DNA from: Mytilisepta virgata
Lineage: Eukaryota; Mollusca; Bivalvia; Mytilida; Mytilidae
Length of the DNA stretch: 64,000 bases
Assembly (NCBI GenBank): GCA_028015205.1
Contig: CM051521.1
Span: forward strand, 103,516,513 to 103,580,512
Direction of reading: 5' to 3'
Positions 1 through 11,715 of this stretch are shown piece after piece. The stretch's first letter is position 1, and each line of letters begins with the position of its first letter. The notes beneath the pieces were generated by a model. That model did not search any database. It saw nothing but the letters and a program-made list of their open reading frames with translations, and was not told the DNA's origin. The position numbers were made by a program, and so were the translations under genes.

Positions 1-156
1 TAACGTTTGCAAACTACACACTGAGAGTAACCTGATGTTGTAGATGGTAACTTCAGTTGAACACATGAAGGTGAACGACGTTCAATAGAATTTGTACGGC
101 GGATTATTTCCTTGGGTACATAATCAGGATCATCTTTATTACTTGAACAAAATAAC
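1..156 (-). CDS. Edge fragment of a Cys-x2-Cys-containing coding exon, runs out of the window
   Basis: Read on the minus strand, this segment stays open from a plausible acceptor (AG at 157-158) to the window edge. It gives a polar peptide with KDDPDYVPKEIIRR, then ERRSPSC, and ending SGYSQCVVCKR. Codon use and composition are more protein-like than the surrounding AT-rich DNA. A second minus-strand stretch at 254-320 repeats the ending in degraded form (SYPCVVCCKR, then a stop), so the fragment is duplicated nearby or belongs to a repeated element. CVVCKR-type motifs occur near the ends of piggyBac-like transposases and in the N-terminal zinc-finger-like part of some DDE transposase-derived proteins. 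I cannot decide between these. No start or stop is visible, and the family assignment is only a suggestion. Confidence 0.3.
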
Positions 157-817
157 CTGTATTTATTACAGGATATACCAATTACAATATGTGGATGAAG
201 GAATAATTTATAAGGTGTTTCAGTAAATCTTTATTTTTATGACCACACAGATTTCATCGCTCTACAGCTTTTGTCCTCTTACAACAAACTACACAAGGAT
301 AACTTTTAGGTGAAGGAATTCTGGAATGAAATATTCAGTCAAGATTTTCCCGAAAATATTGTATACAAGATAAATAATTGACACACATGTATATACACAA
401 AGTATTAAACAGGGAATATACTTAATATGTAAGAGGATAGGGATGGTGTTTTTTCTAAAATTGTCTGGTATAAGCAGTTCTCCTAGAGAACAATAGATTT
501 TTAAAACGTATAAAAGTATATGGAAGATGAACATTGAATTTATATTAAAAATGAAAGTATTCAAAGCATGTTAAGCTAGTGTGCTAAGGCAAATGAAATT
601 GGACCAAGCAGTTTTCAGTGTGATTTTTTTCTTTTAATCCAAGTATCATATATACGAAAACATAATATATATAAACATACATGTTACATAAATATAAACA
701 TATTGCTGAGTATGATATAATTATAACAATATTATAGATTGAAACACATTTTACTAAGTTTATTGTTGCATAAACTGAAACAATTCACTCACAAAAAAAA
801 TAATGTAATTTGTTTGA
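157..817. other. AT-rich non-coding stretch
   Basis: Apart from the degraded Cys-x2-Cys repeat at 254-320 on the minus strand, I see only AT-rich sequence. A 91-codon open stretch on the minus strand (289-564) is made of hydrophobic AT-codon residues and has no recognisable domain. I treat it as chance. Confidence 0.4.
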
Positions 818-1255
818 GTGAACTGGTCCGGTTTATACATCAATAAACTTCGGAAAAATGTGTTTATTTCTTATAATTTTTTAACTAAGTTATCTTATCT
901 TTTTTTTATAAATACATGTACCTACATGTATGTAGGTTTCCAGTCCGCGCACATTCTGTTCATCTATGCCGCGTATGCCGAATACATTGCGGACTTTACA
1001 GAAAATATGGAATCAAAACTGTTAAAATATTATAGTAGCGAATTAAAAAAAAAAATGAATATAAATTATGAAAATAGACATTTATTGGTTTTTTTCATTT
1101 TTATATGTTTCGTACATTGTATGATACAAGTCGCAATTTTGGTTACAAAATTAGTCCGGTTAATATCGTCTATCGAAAAAAATTTTGACAAAGAGCTTAT
1201 AACCAATCGCAATAAAGGGTTTAGAATCATGCAAATAAGAATCATTAAACACTGA
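818..1255 (+). CDS. Unrecognised ORF with one membrane segment (possible exon, weak)
   Basis: This is the longest single open frame in the window (145 codons), in AT-rich DNA where stops are frequent. The first 45 residues are low complexity. From about residue 43 the peptide is more protein-like: FQSAHILFIYAAYAEYIADF, a charged stretch, then a hydrophobic helix (about residues 89-115, HLLVFFIFICFVHCMIQ and on) followed by a basic and polar end. The DNA around 945-995 has more CG dinucleotides than its neighbours, and an acceptor-like TTTCCAG lies at about 938-944. I recognise no family. It could be an exon of the gene whose tail may lie at 1451-1655, a transposon relic or chance. Confidence 0.2.
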   Translation: MNWSGLYINKLRKNVFISYNFLTKLSYLFFINTCTYMYVGFQSAHILFIYAAYAEYIADFTENMESKLLKYYSSELKKKMNINYENRHLLVFFIFICFVHCMIQVAILVTKLVRLISSIEKNFDKELITNRNKGFRIMQIRIIKH

Positions 1256-1450
1256 CTGTTAGCTGACTATAAATTCAATTATTAAGTATTTTTCTTCTCC
1301 TAGTAATAAATATTTTCCAAAGTTAATATTAAGAACAAGTGCATGCAAATCTATATTCCAGCTCGTGTTCTTTGTCTCAATAATAACTTATACGATATAT
1401 ATATATATATATATATTAACTGTTATGTTCGTTTTGTTTTTTTATTTAAG

Positions 1451-1655
1451 GATACGAAAGAAAGTGAAGTTTGAGCAAAAGATAGAGCCAATTCAAGAAC
1501 AGCCAGTGAGGGCTTTAGATTCCATAATGATCTCAGATGGAAGCGGACATCAATCGTCCTGTCACCCACAAACAACGAAGCCAAATGAATATATATCTGA
1601 TTGCTTTGACGACATCGCTTTCGACTTTTCTAAATCAGCTAACAAGCAACTTTGA
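1451..1655 (+). CDS. Candidate last exon of an upstream gene: cytoplasmic tail of a membrane protein
   Basis: A long pyrimidine tract and TTTAAG acceptor at about 1430-1450 are followed by 205 nt of open frame ending TGA at 1653-1655. The peptide starts with a basic stop-transfer-like run (RIRKKVKFEQK) and continues as a polar, Ser/Asp-rich tail of about 68 residues with EYISDCFDDIAF near the end. The junction is phase 2 and completes an arginine codon. The TM-to-tail junction of the lectin receptor at 55891 does the same, where the tail begins RKEKLGQVE. This suggests, but does not prove, a related gene upstream in the same orientation. The upstream TM exon was not found. ATTAAA at about 1725 could serve as a polyadenylation signal. 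Confidence 0.4.
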
Positions 1656-2508
1656 GGGTATCTTCATCATCATAGACACTGCCATAAAACAATCTGCTAT
1701 CCAAAGGGCTTAAATATTTGTTTAATTAAAATATGCCTTTAATATTATATAGACTTAAGTTTCAGATAAATTCGAAAATTTTTACCCGAAGAATAATCGG
1801 AAATATTGTTTCCTTTTCACTTAATGCATTTTATATTGTCGTACACTGTAATGTATATGTGCATTTTATAATTATGATTTTAAAAACTTGATTCCAGATA
1901 AATAACATTTCATACCAAACATTACGACGATATGTCAAAAAGAAATACAAAATAGGACTAAAAGAACATAATGGATATAATCCTGGCTATCTAAATCAAA
2001 ACAAAACAATGCTAGTACTTTATTAAGGATGATAAAATCAAGAACCAGAAATATGGAGACCAAGATAACATCTGGAAGTAGGCAATGGACGAAACAAAGA
2101 AGAAAAATTAAAATAGGAAACATGATACCAAAACTGTGGACATTCGAGTTCTTTTTAAATGTAACCAATTCCTGTCCAATACAGGCATCTGCTATTGTGA
2201 GGTTCTAAAATAATTTTTAATATGAAGGTTAAAAGCCTTTCAATTGCGGAGTTTCCTTTATTGCAAGATAGTTTTGGTTATAGTTTCGGTTTTCCTTATA
2301 TAGCTGAGGAGAAAGAATTTATTGAATTTATTCAATTTTATATAAAATTATCATAGTATCGGTTCCATTCTAATATTTAAATACTAGCAAGTAAGCTTGT
2401 GATACCATTCTACTGTGTCTGCCAGATAGATTTTTTTCGGTAACATTCTGTAAAATATTGATGACCGTTAACGGTAATTTTTTATCTCTTTTAGTAGAAA
2501 GTAATCTA
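1656..2508. other. No gene seen
   Basis: AT-rich intergenic DNA. A 77-codon minus-strand frame (1935-2168) is hydrophobic low complexity and has no supporting features. Confidence 0.4.
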
Positions 2509-2836
2509 CCAGTCGTCAGACTTGTCTGACATGATTAATCATTGATTTGTTTCAGAAATTACCAGTATTTAGTAAAATTAAAAAATAATAGAAATTCTAA
2601 GGGTTCATACCTTGTATTGCACTTGGTAGATCTCCTTACCTGAAATTTGGCTTCCTATTTCGGTATTTTTGGGTATGGGTACTTCTTGTTTAAAATAAGT
2701 TTGGTTTTTGGTCTTCCAAATGTTTCGGTTTTAATGCTGCTGATGAGAGGTGACTCCTTGAAATGCGTCGTATACAGCATAGTATAAATTTAATGTATCT
2801 AATATTAGTATCTTTTGATTGTTATTTTAGTATTAT
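2509..2836 (+). repeat. Interspersed repeat A, copy 1
   Basis: About 325 bp starting with the small palindrome CAGACTTGTCTGAC and ending near ATTGTTATTTT. The same block recurs at 13397-13696, 13762-13986 (truncated), 14052-14375 and, inverted, 23404-23735. All copies share a 'TTTGGTCTTCCAAATG', a 'GCTGCTGATGAGAGGT' and a terminal 'CTAATATTAGTATCTTT' segment. There is no obvious protein. The function and superfamily are unknown; non-autonomous transposon is the simplest reading. Confidence 0.75.
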
Positions 2837-3054
2837 CTTATTATTGTCTTCTCCAATGCTAAGATGCCGCACATTTTAAATGAGAGCAGATTTTTTTCTG
2901 TGTACAATTCCATATTTTTGCATAATATCTGAAGTCCCACATACCAATGTGAAGATGCTGAACAGATTCAAGTTTTCTTCCCAAAAAATTCAATCCATAT
3001 TGACCACCAGGATATCTTTGCTGTTTATATTTCAGCACAGCCAACACTCTCAGA

Positions 3055-4215
3055 AAAAAAGGACAAATATACCTAAGGAGCAATCAAAAACGTAATCCAT
3101 TGGACAGACAAACCCGGGTAGACAAACGAACAACCACAAGCACAACAAATAAACACAGAAAACTAAAACCAATGAACAGCACGAACTCCTATAAAAACAA
3201 GGAGTGAACCCAGGTGCTCCGGAAGGGTAAGCAGTTCCTGCTCCGTATACGGCACCCGTCGTGAAGTTCAACAAAGTCAATCCGGTGGAAGTCACAAATC
3301 GGTGGAGGCAAATGAAAGGTTACGACAGTGGGAACAGGTCCAACATCATCTTAGATATTGGAACACTGTAATGGTCAATCAATTCATGATGACGACCGTA
3401 AATTTTTTTAAGTGATGACATCAACTTATCCCTGATAAAACCCTGGTTAAGAATCTTTTGTGACAGCAGTAATCCTCTTTGTCGAAAGTCAGGGTAACTC
3501 ACGCATGCCCTTGAAAATCGGATAAGCTGAGAAACGTAGACGCCATATGCAGGCGATGCTGGTATATTGCTACTTAAGAAGGGAAAATGAACAATAGGAA
3601 AGTTGAAGTCATCACGTTTGTCATAAAGTTTTGTCTTCAAACGTCCCTCATAGTCTATTTCAAGAAACAAATCCAAATATCTGTAGTATCCTTAATTTCA
3701 AGCTCACTGGGGTAGATAAGATGTAGAAAGTCTTGGAATTTGTCGTTATTTAACGACAACACATCATCTATATAACGAAAAGTGAAATTAAAGGATTGGG
3801 CTAGTTTCGTTTTGTTTTCACGTAGTAACCCTTGAATGAAGTCCGCTTCATATGAGTACAGAAACAGATCGGCGAGGAGAGAAGCACAGTTGGTTCCCAT
3901 TGGAATGCCGATTGTTGGTTGAAAAATTAGACTGCCAAATTCAACGAATATGTTGACTATGAGAAAATCTAACATGTTTGTAATTTCATCTTCAGAATAA
4001 TTTTTGTCAGAATCAGAGTGGTTCTTCTCGAAATAAGACTTTTCTCTACCTAGAACAAGGAATTTATACCTGCGTGTCCCATTTTTCTTGAAAAAACATT
4101 AATGAACTAGTTGCTTTAAGCGATCTTTTAATTGAGAATGTGGTATGGTAGTGTAGAGTGTAGAGAAGTCGAAAGTTTTTATGCTGTTGCATCTAGCCAA
4201 AGATTTTGATTTTAG
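3055..4215 (-). pseudogene. Broken reverse transcriptase (Penelope-like type) with its 3' tail, copy 1
   Basis: Minus-strand relic of a retroelement RT. From high to low coordinates it shows a palm motif A (FDFSTLYTTIPH, about 4170-4205), a linker with an in-frame stop near 4095, the GIPMGTNCA motif (about 3885-3910), the catalytic RYIDDVLSLNN (about 3750-3785) and a C-terminal thumb region (GVYVSQLIRFSRAC, about 3495-3540) ending near 3320. A frame change lies near 3670 between the catalytic half and the thumb half. Below 3320 follows a conserved non-coding tail seen after other copies. No GIY-YIG endonuclease is visible after the RT. The RT motifs are clear. Penelope-like is my best family guess rather than a certainty. 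Confidence 0.8.
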
Positions 4216-4479
4216 ATATTAAAGTAAATTTTTGGAGTTTTTAAGAAAATCAGAAAATCAGAAGCATCTAATTGTTATGATACATTTACCGCTAAATGTG
4301 CAAATTTTGAAAACAATTTCTTATTTATCCATCGAGTATGATCAATGTCTTAACATGTAAAAGCTGAAACAAAACGTAAACTATAGTGTGTTTCTTAAGT
4401 ACTTCATAAACGGATTTCTAGAAGAAAAACTGGTTTTGCTAAAACAGACATTCCAAATAAAGATCCGGCATATCCTGTA

Positions 4480-4798
4480 AGTCAGCATAGGAGACAGAGG
4501 AAGGTTGAATACAAAACTTTACGATAAACGGGTGACTTTCACTTTCCAATCGTCAACTTCCCATTTTTGAGCGGCAATATTCCAGAAGCGCCGGCGTATG
4601 GAGTATATATTTCACAAATCATACGTTATTCCAGAGCTTGTGACATATACATTGACTTCCTGGACAGAGCCCGGCTCCTGACAGAAAAGTTGCTCAGACA
4701 GGGGTACGTTGCTCCTAAGCTGAAGTCATCCTTATTAAAGTTTTATGGGCTTCATCATGAATGGTTGACATGTATGAAAACACCCTTTTCAAAATGAA
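4480..4798 (+). pseudogene. RT thumb-region fragment, copy 2 (5' truncated)
   Basis: Plus-strand fragment holding only the C-terminal third of the same RT. GRLNTKLYDKR begins about 4498, followed by a frame slip near 4530, then GVYISQIIRYSRACD, LLRQGYVAPKLKSSLLKFYG and a stop at 4795-4797. It is close in sequence to copy 3 at 19100-19440, including the same 'GGAAGGTTGAATACAAAACT' start. It lies head-to-head with copy 1, separated by about 270 bp of ordinary AT-rich DNA. It is not functional. Confidence 0.75.
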
Positions 4799-5360
4799 AA
4801 TGGACATGTTCCATTGATATAATCCCATCCTCATACTGGATTTGACATGGGCAGCATGGGGGATATCCTACAGGAAGCAGAGACTGCTTACTCTTCCGGA
4901 GTACCTGAGTCTACCCCCGGTTTTTTTGGTGGGGTCCATGTTGTTCATATGTTTTTAGTTTTTAATTGTAGTGCATGTATTGTTTTGGTCTTGTCTTCGT
5001 TGTTCTCCGGAGTTTATCAGTTGTTACGATTTTTCTCTCCTTCGAATATCCCTTTGGTATTTCTTGACTTTACATAGTTCCATCTGGAGTAAAACTTGTA
5101 TGAGTAAACAACTTCACATGTGTAATTGGTAACATCATTTTTTATCTCCTGCAGGGAGCAGAGACTGCTTATTCTTACGGAGCACCTGAGTCTGCCCCCG
5201 GTTTTTTGGTGGGGTCCATGTTGTTCATGTTTTTAGTTTTTAAGTGTAATGTTTGGTTTGTTTTGTTTTAGTTTTGTCTTAAATGTTCTCCGGATTGGTC
5301 AGTTGTTTTCAATTTTCCCCTCCTTCGAAGATCCCTTTGGTATTTCTTGACTTTACTTAC
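4799..5360 (+). repeat. RT element 3' tail, duplicated in tandem
   Basis: The tail after the RT stop appears twice: about 4868-5078 and again about 5150-5355. Both copies start at GCAGAGACTGCTTA and end at CCCTTTGGTATTTCTTGACT. The two copies have diverged in the middle. The first matches the tail of copy 3 (19497-19690) more closely than the second. Tandem tails suggest partial tandem insertion or template jumping during reverse transcription. Confidence 0.75.
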
Positions 5361-5589
5361 TTACATAGGCAACACAATAAACACGAAGCTATACATGAAG
5401 CAGATAATCCTAAGTTTCGAAAGATTGACACGTTTTTTTTAGTGTCAGTTTCAAAGTATCCTAGAATAAATAACATTTTGCCAATAACCAACACAAACTT
5501 GGAAGTACCTTCGGATCTTTTCACAGTATGACTATGAAATTTTGTTATTCTGTTCAAATTGCTCTTTGTTCCAATGACTTGAAGACTTC

Positions 5590-5760
5590 GAGATAAGGGA
5601 GTGATTTGGATGTATTTTGTACATAAAAAACCGGTTTAACTCCAAGACTGCTAACTGACTGTACCAATCAGACTCTGTTGATTCTATTTTTATGGTTTAG
5701 TTTTTATGTTTTGGTCGTAATGTTTAGGAGGAGGACATGTATACAAAATACAACAAAAAT
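5590..5760 (+). repeat. Short dispersed repeat F (weak)
   Basis: Contains 'GATAAGGGAGTGATTTGG' followed by a GGTTTAAC segment and a pyrimidine-rich run. A diverged version of the same order is at 40551-40640 and, weaker, near 31575-31670. Similarity is patchy. Confidence 0.35.
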
Positions 5761-5775
5761 CGTGGAAAGACAGAT

Positions 5776-6632
5776 TAAACTAGAAATCTGTACTGTCGGA
5801 TCGACAGTGATCCCCGCACCCCCTGTATGTAATTGGGCCACTTACCTATAGTCAAAAATATAAAACCTTATTGATCCAAAAATAGTATGCAGTCATTCTA
5901 TAAAGAAAGTAAATCAATAAACCTAATAAAAAAAGAAGCTTAAACTGACAATTTTTGAAATTTGACCTCAGTGAGCCCCCGGTTTCAAAATCGATATTCT
6001 AAATCCTTATTGTGCAACTAAATATAGTTAAGGATAAAACTATATATAAACAAAATGAATAAATTGCAAAATGAAAGTGAAGTTAAGGTCACAAGCTTAA
6101 ATTGAAAATTTCAAATTTCGACTGCTGTGGAACCCATTTTAAAAAATTAAAATTCTAAAAGCTTATTGCACATCTGCATATGGTGTTTGACAATACTGTA
6201 TAAAAATAAATTGCATGAATTGAAAAACAAAAGACGAGTTTAGTCACAAGCTCAAATTGATAGTTTTTCAAATTTTGACCCCTGTGGGCCCCAATTATTG
6301 AAAATCAAAATTCTGAAACCTTATTCCGCATCTGCATATGGTGTTTGATAAGACCCTATAGAAATAGAGTGCATAAATTCTAAAATGAAAGAGGAGTTTA
6401 GGTCACAAGCTTGAATTCAAAATTTTCGAAGTCCAACCCATGCGGGCCCCTTCTTTAGAAAATCAAAATTCTAAAACCGTATTGCGCATCTACAGTTGGT
6501 ATGCAACCATTCTATATAGAAATTAAATTCCTAAACCCAAAAGTGAAGGAGGAGTTGATGTTACAAGAAAGTGTGACGGACGGACGGAAACAATCGCTAT
6601 GTCCCCGAATTTCTTCGAAAGTGCCGGGATAA
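5776..6632 (+). mobile_element. Pearl-like non-autonomous element (family B), copy 1
   Basis: A tandem-core element. It begins near AACTAGAAATCTG with GATCCCCGCACC (5809-5820) and ends near TGCCGGGATA (6622-6631), a short imperfect terminal inverted repeat. Between them are about five diverged units of about 159 bp. Each unit contains 'ACCTTATTGCGCATCT', 'GAGGAGTTTAGGTCACAAGC' and 'CCCCTGTGGGCCCC' variants. The last unit leads into GTCACAAGAAAGTGTGACGGACGGACGG and a CCCCGAATTTCTTCG motif. Core units of about 160 bp next to an ACGG-type microsatellite resemble the bivalve pearl family (known). The assignment itself is an inference. Confidence 0.8.
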
Positions 6633-7756
6633 CAAAGCATTGCTTTTACGACCAAATATAGATAGTTATTTATATAATTTAACATTACAATACGAGATAT
6701 GCCTGTCATTTTACGTATAATAGGATATTGAATGTAATATTTTGGAACAAATTCGTTTCGAATTGCTGTTATGCAATATGGTAGACAAACAACGAGAAGA
6801 TGAACTTATTCTTCAAAAGTCGTTTTACAAAGCATAAACTGGACATTTTTAACAATCTTCCAGTTTCTGCTGGATTTCTCAGTTTTGAGGTATGCAATTT
6901 GGTTATTAAAATTATCTTTTTTTCTGGTAACATTAACAAATATTTTTTTTAAATTCTTTTTTTTAACAAGGCATAAAATTCGCATTTAGAAGAATTGTTA
7001 ATGTCGATAAACCTTTTTGAATGAACTGATTTAGTAAAGTTTGCTTTTCATAATTTATATAATTCTTGATTTTATTTCTATTTCTAGAGGAAATCTATCC
7101 CATTTTCCGAGCACCATACAATTTAGTGTTGAAGCTCTAACTTTCAAAATTATTTTACAAAGATTAAAATGTGCTCTTTCAATTATATTGCCGTGAAGCA
7201 AAGTAGGTTCAAATAGGATTATTTTAATTCCTATTGATCTTATACATACCAAAAAGTGTTTTTTGAGCTTGACTTACAAATGTACGAGTTTTGTTTTGCA
7301 TCCTTAAAGCTTCCATACTACTTTATGTATAATCCCAAGTGTGAAAAATGATCACAAGTTTTCTATTTTTTTCCCTTGTAACTTTAACCCAAACATTTTT
7401 TTGATTTTATTTACATTTAATCTAGTTTTCACTGGTTACGATAAAGTTGAAAAATATCGAGTGCGTATGCCTTTAATCTTTCAAGTTCAATAAAAATACC
7501 GTATCATCGACATATTATATAACAAACACATTTTTTATATATAACATTCAAAATTTCAGAATCTGAAATTTCACTATTCGGTATAGCATCATATTCACAT
7601 GATTATCATATAACATATCTGGATTAAAATTATCATCTGAATCACCACCATCTTGATCGGCATCAATCCAGCTAACACTTTAAAATATTCATAAAATGTA
7701 CATGGCATAGGAGTACTGTGGCTGATAGGTGCCTGTATGTTTTGCGGAAAATATAC
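6633..7756. other. No gene seen
   Basis: AT-rich DNA with several 60-80-codon open stretches but no domain, splice pattern or match to other blocks in the window. Confidence 0.4.
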
Positions 7757-8467
7757 TAAACCGAAAACGTTTAGGATCATGGTTTTCCATTTCCTATTAC
7801 AAATGCAATAGGTTTTACATCACGGTTTTATCTTACCCAATCCTACACGTACCAATCAGACGGGGAAGATCATGTCTAATGTTTTCACGATTATCAGGTT
7901 ATAAACTTGGAATGCAAGCAGTCTTCCGTCTGGTCAAGGTTCCGCGATAAACACAAATTTCTGAAATTCAAATTGTACCCCCAAAATTAACTCAATATGA
8001 AAAAAATCAAACTTTAGTGAGAAATCATGTAATGACGTCTTTTCTTCGATAATGTTTGTGTCCTGATGTTTCGAACAATGGAGTACAATTACAGTGTTGA
8101 ATTTGTGAACCATGCCCTTTGCAGTTTTGAAAATGACAGAAAAAGTGAACATTTTGGTATGGGAAAAACGGGTACCCAAACTTTAATGTCCGCTTTTTTT
8201 TAAATTTTCACAAAAACTGTTGGAATCAAAGTCTACAGAGAGGTAAAAAGCAAAGCAAATCGCTGAAAATGTCAAAATGAGGATTTTTGGTAAAAAAGAT
8301 GAAAAATTTTGAAAAATTGATTTTTGCAGAAAATGTTCTTCATTGTACCGGTATACACTGTTCAAAATTTCTTGTCGATCGAATCAGTGTTTATGCCAAT
8401 CCCATAGATGAAAATATAGATACACTATTTTAAACGCCCATGATCCTTAACTTTTTTGCCCAGTATA
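7757..8467. mobile_element. Possible decayed MITE
   Basis: The right end (about 8432-8466) reads CATGATCCTTAACTTTTTTGCCCAGTAT. A diverged inverted counterpart, ATACTAAACCGAAAACGTTTAGGATCATGG, is at about 7751-7780. The pair resembles terminal inverted repeats of a mariner-like MITE, but the match is imperfect and no clear target duplication is visible. Confidence 0.3.
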
Positions 8468-10927
8468 GATCGTTGTATAGGTCATAGATATAATATTGCT
8501 ATGTGTCTGTTTCCTATCAACTAACTAGGTAAGCTGATTGAGATTCGGTTGCCAGTTGAAGGTTCTGAGAAAAAGGCTGTGGTTGAGTGTGAGTTTCAGA
8601 TTGAGACACGTCCACTTTTGTTGTTTGTTTTGGTTTGATGGGTCAAATATGTATATCTGAGATTTTCGTTTGCGATACTTCGTACAAAAGGAGTGACGTC
8701 CTAGTCACAACTACAATACTAAGCAACAGACGTCAAAGTTCTGATCCTGAAAGGACTGACGTATTGAATAAAGTTCAAGATCAAATTTAAGTTATTTTAA
8801 CTTCTTACATTTAAACCTTCCTATTGGGTAAATAGAGACTCTCGCGTACATCTATAATTACTTTCATCCTTTATATACCTTTGATGGTGTTGTTATTATG
8901 TCCCGTCTGTGAGGCAGGTTCAGGTTTAAGGTAGTGTTTCATGAAAGAGTTGTGGTATCATCCTGAAACTTTGTACATGGATAGCTTGTGATATAAACAG
9001 CAGCAATTTGATGCGAAACGTATGCTGTGACTTTGAGGTCATGGGTCATCGACTTTGAATTTCTTTATAGAATTTAAGTATTATAATCCAGTTAAGGTTC
9101 AGGTTGAAGTAGTTTTCTGTACTGAGAGATAGTATTTCATCTAACCTATTGTTAGGGACTTCAAAGTCAGTAATATACAAATATCATTTTATTTACGAAA
9201 TACTTGCATCATTGGCGGGCCATGTAGTGTCCAGTGGACACAAGTATACTTATTAATGTTTTTGAAGACCGTTACTGTACTTTTAACAATCAATAGACAC
9301 AAACGTCAGCTAGTTCTGCCTGTTTAATACACCGAATAACAAGTTTATCATATAATTTGTTAATAGATTTACGTATGTGTAAAAAACTAAAATAGGAATT
9401 TCGCACTGAAGAACAAAGGCGGGTGATCTAATCATCGTGCCATATTTTTCGCGTCACTTTTTCATTATTTTGACAAAGTTTCTGTTCCTCTCATACATTT
9501 AGTTATATTTTATCTCAATAAAATTTTCTGTCATTTAATGCATAAAGGAGCTTAGAATATTTGAATATCCGAAAACATTACTCAATTTTTTTTAGAGCAA
9601 ATCTCAAAAATTAGAATTATGGCTAAGCCAAAAACTATATACCAACTAAAGCCGCAAAACTAAACAAATGTACAATAGTCAGGTTTTATTTTATTTACTG
9701 TGAAAGATCAAAAGAAAAAAGGAAAAAGGAAAGTTAAAACAATCATGATTTCAATGACCATATCTGATTTGATATACACTAGATTTGGGTTCCTTTATTA
9801 ATCTCTGAAAAATTTTCACTACTGAGGACCGACCGCATAGATACACTAACCTCAAATATTCAGACAGACACACAAACATCGCTTAATTTCAGCGCACCAA
9901 ATTTTTACAACAAAAAGTGTCTGAAGAGAAAATCTTCCCGCAGACTTAACACACTTAAATATAAATTTAAACAAATCAAAATTATTTTAGTCGACAGGAT
10001 AATTTTTTTATTAGCCATATAGAATGGATAGTTTTGCCATTTTAAACGACACGGAAATAACCTCATTATAATTATTACTTTTCCTGAAATTTCATTGCAA
10101 TTCCAGAAACACAAATATAACAAATATAACCCATTTCCTTATTTATCGTTTGAAAAGGTACTAGATTTAAACCTGGACGGAGTTCAGCATTGATAGTTTT
10201 TTCATTGCCAGCTATGTATGATTTACATGTATGACAACCTAATTTGTGTAATATTGTGAAGAAAAGACTAATTTGCATAAATGTGTGTTCAAGTGTATTA
10301 AGTCAACGGGAAGATTTTCTGTTCAAAAAGTTTATCTTGTAAAAAATTATTATGCAACAATTAAGCCTCTGGGTAAATTTTTTTTCAGAGTCTTATCAAA
10401 AATCAAATCTGGCTGTACATCAAATTTGACAAGGTCGTTGAAATCACAAAATAAATATTTCAATTATTTTTAACTTTTACAGTAAAGAAGAATTACATCT
10501 AGATATTGCAGTTAGTTGGAATATAGTTATATGTTATATACTCATATAGAGATCTTTAATCTGATTTGTTAAAACAGTGTCACGTGATATTTGCCCATTC
10601 GTTGGGTCCACCGAAAATCGTTGGGTCGCATAGTAAGGTCAACCGCTCGCGAGAAAACTCCATGGAAATCCCCTCGTGAGCCTCACGTGTTTCCATTTAT
10701 AGTTACTTCCCTTGATTCAGTAAATAAAAAACATGGTGTCCGACAACAGGCTGCTTGCGGTGGATGAGACAGAAATGGAACTTTACAAAAAAAAAACGTG
10801 GTATCTGTCTGAATATTCGATATAATATAACAAGCAAGCCCTCGGGTGACCTTACTTTGCTCTGGGAGACAAACTGTCGGGTCACACACCAACAAGGGTG
10901 ATAACTGTATAATAACCACTAAACATT
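8468..10927. other. No gene seen
   Basis: Mostly AT-rich DNA with no domain-bearing frame. 10570-10900 is locally richer in GC and CpG (CACGTGA, TCGCGAG motifs) and opens short frames on the minus strand (10683-10919), none recognisable. Confidence 0.4.
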
Positions 10928-11067
10928 ACACACTCATATTTTGCGGGTCAAACATTATCGCGGCCAAGTGTGTGACCTAGAAAATTCTACCTATGACGCA
11001 AATGGATTCTCTTTTGACCTTGACAATGAAAATCGTTCACTTCCGACCCGCAAAATATTAATGTGTG
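10928..11067. repeat. Inverted repeat around a Gly/Asp-codon-poor spacer (22-bp arms)
   Basis: ACACACTCATATTTTGCGGGTC at 10928-10949 is mirrored by GACCCGCAAAATATTAATGTGT at 11045-11066, with two or three mismatches and a spacer of about 95 bp. It could be a very short hairpin element or a terminal inverted repeat remnant. Confidence 0.55.
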
Positions 11068-11715
11068 ATGTCAGGGATTTGTAGGAACGGACAGGGAAAC
11101 AAAACCCTGACTTGGGAGGATGAGTTTTTGGCTAAACTTCAACATTAAGTTTTGGTGTTTGCTCTACAAAATTTTTAGTAATGGTTTGAGAAATCTACAT
11201 ATATCGAGATGCATTAAATCTCAGACAAAATAAAAATTAATGATGTGAGGGGAACAGGAAAATCTATCAATTTTTTTCTTCAGTGCAAAATTCTGGTTTC
11301 GGTTTTTTTAACACGGACACGGACGTAAATATATTAACAATTCATATGATAAAATTGACAAAATGTACAAAAAAAACTTGTTATACGATGAATAATACAG
11401 AAAGAATTGACATAAGCCAGTGTCAATTGTTTGTCAAATGTTTGTACAGTAACAGTCAGTCGAAAGTAAAACAAGCTGGTAAAGAAATTGTCAATATTTT
11501 CTTTTTTATCTACTTTATCTACCTTGCTGGTTGTAGTAGTCAACTTTAGTAGGCAAATTGGTGTGTGGATATTTTAAAAGTTGATAGACAGTTGCTGGTG
11601 GAAGATTTCCAGTATAGCATTAACTCCTCGGATGTTCTCATACATGTAGCTTGAAACTAAAAACCAAGGTCCCTGTGGTTTTGTATTTTTGTAAAGTGCA
11701 ATTTACGAAATAAAG

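Noticed and set aside
1365..1450. Apparent transmembrane segment in front of the 1451 exon (YIYIYI... then LFFYL)
   Set aside because: It is encoded by a TA microsatellite and the pyrimidine tract of the splice acceptor, so it is more likely intron.
4847..5077. 76-codon ORF starting MGSMGDILQEAETAY
   Set aside because: It is the non-coding tail of the RT element. The frame is not kept in the other tail copies.
10683..10919. Minus-strand ORF (78 codons) with several cysteines
   Set aside because: Two overlapping frames are open equally and neither shows a known motif or start context. Treated as a product of locally higher GC.
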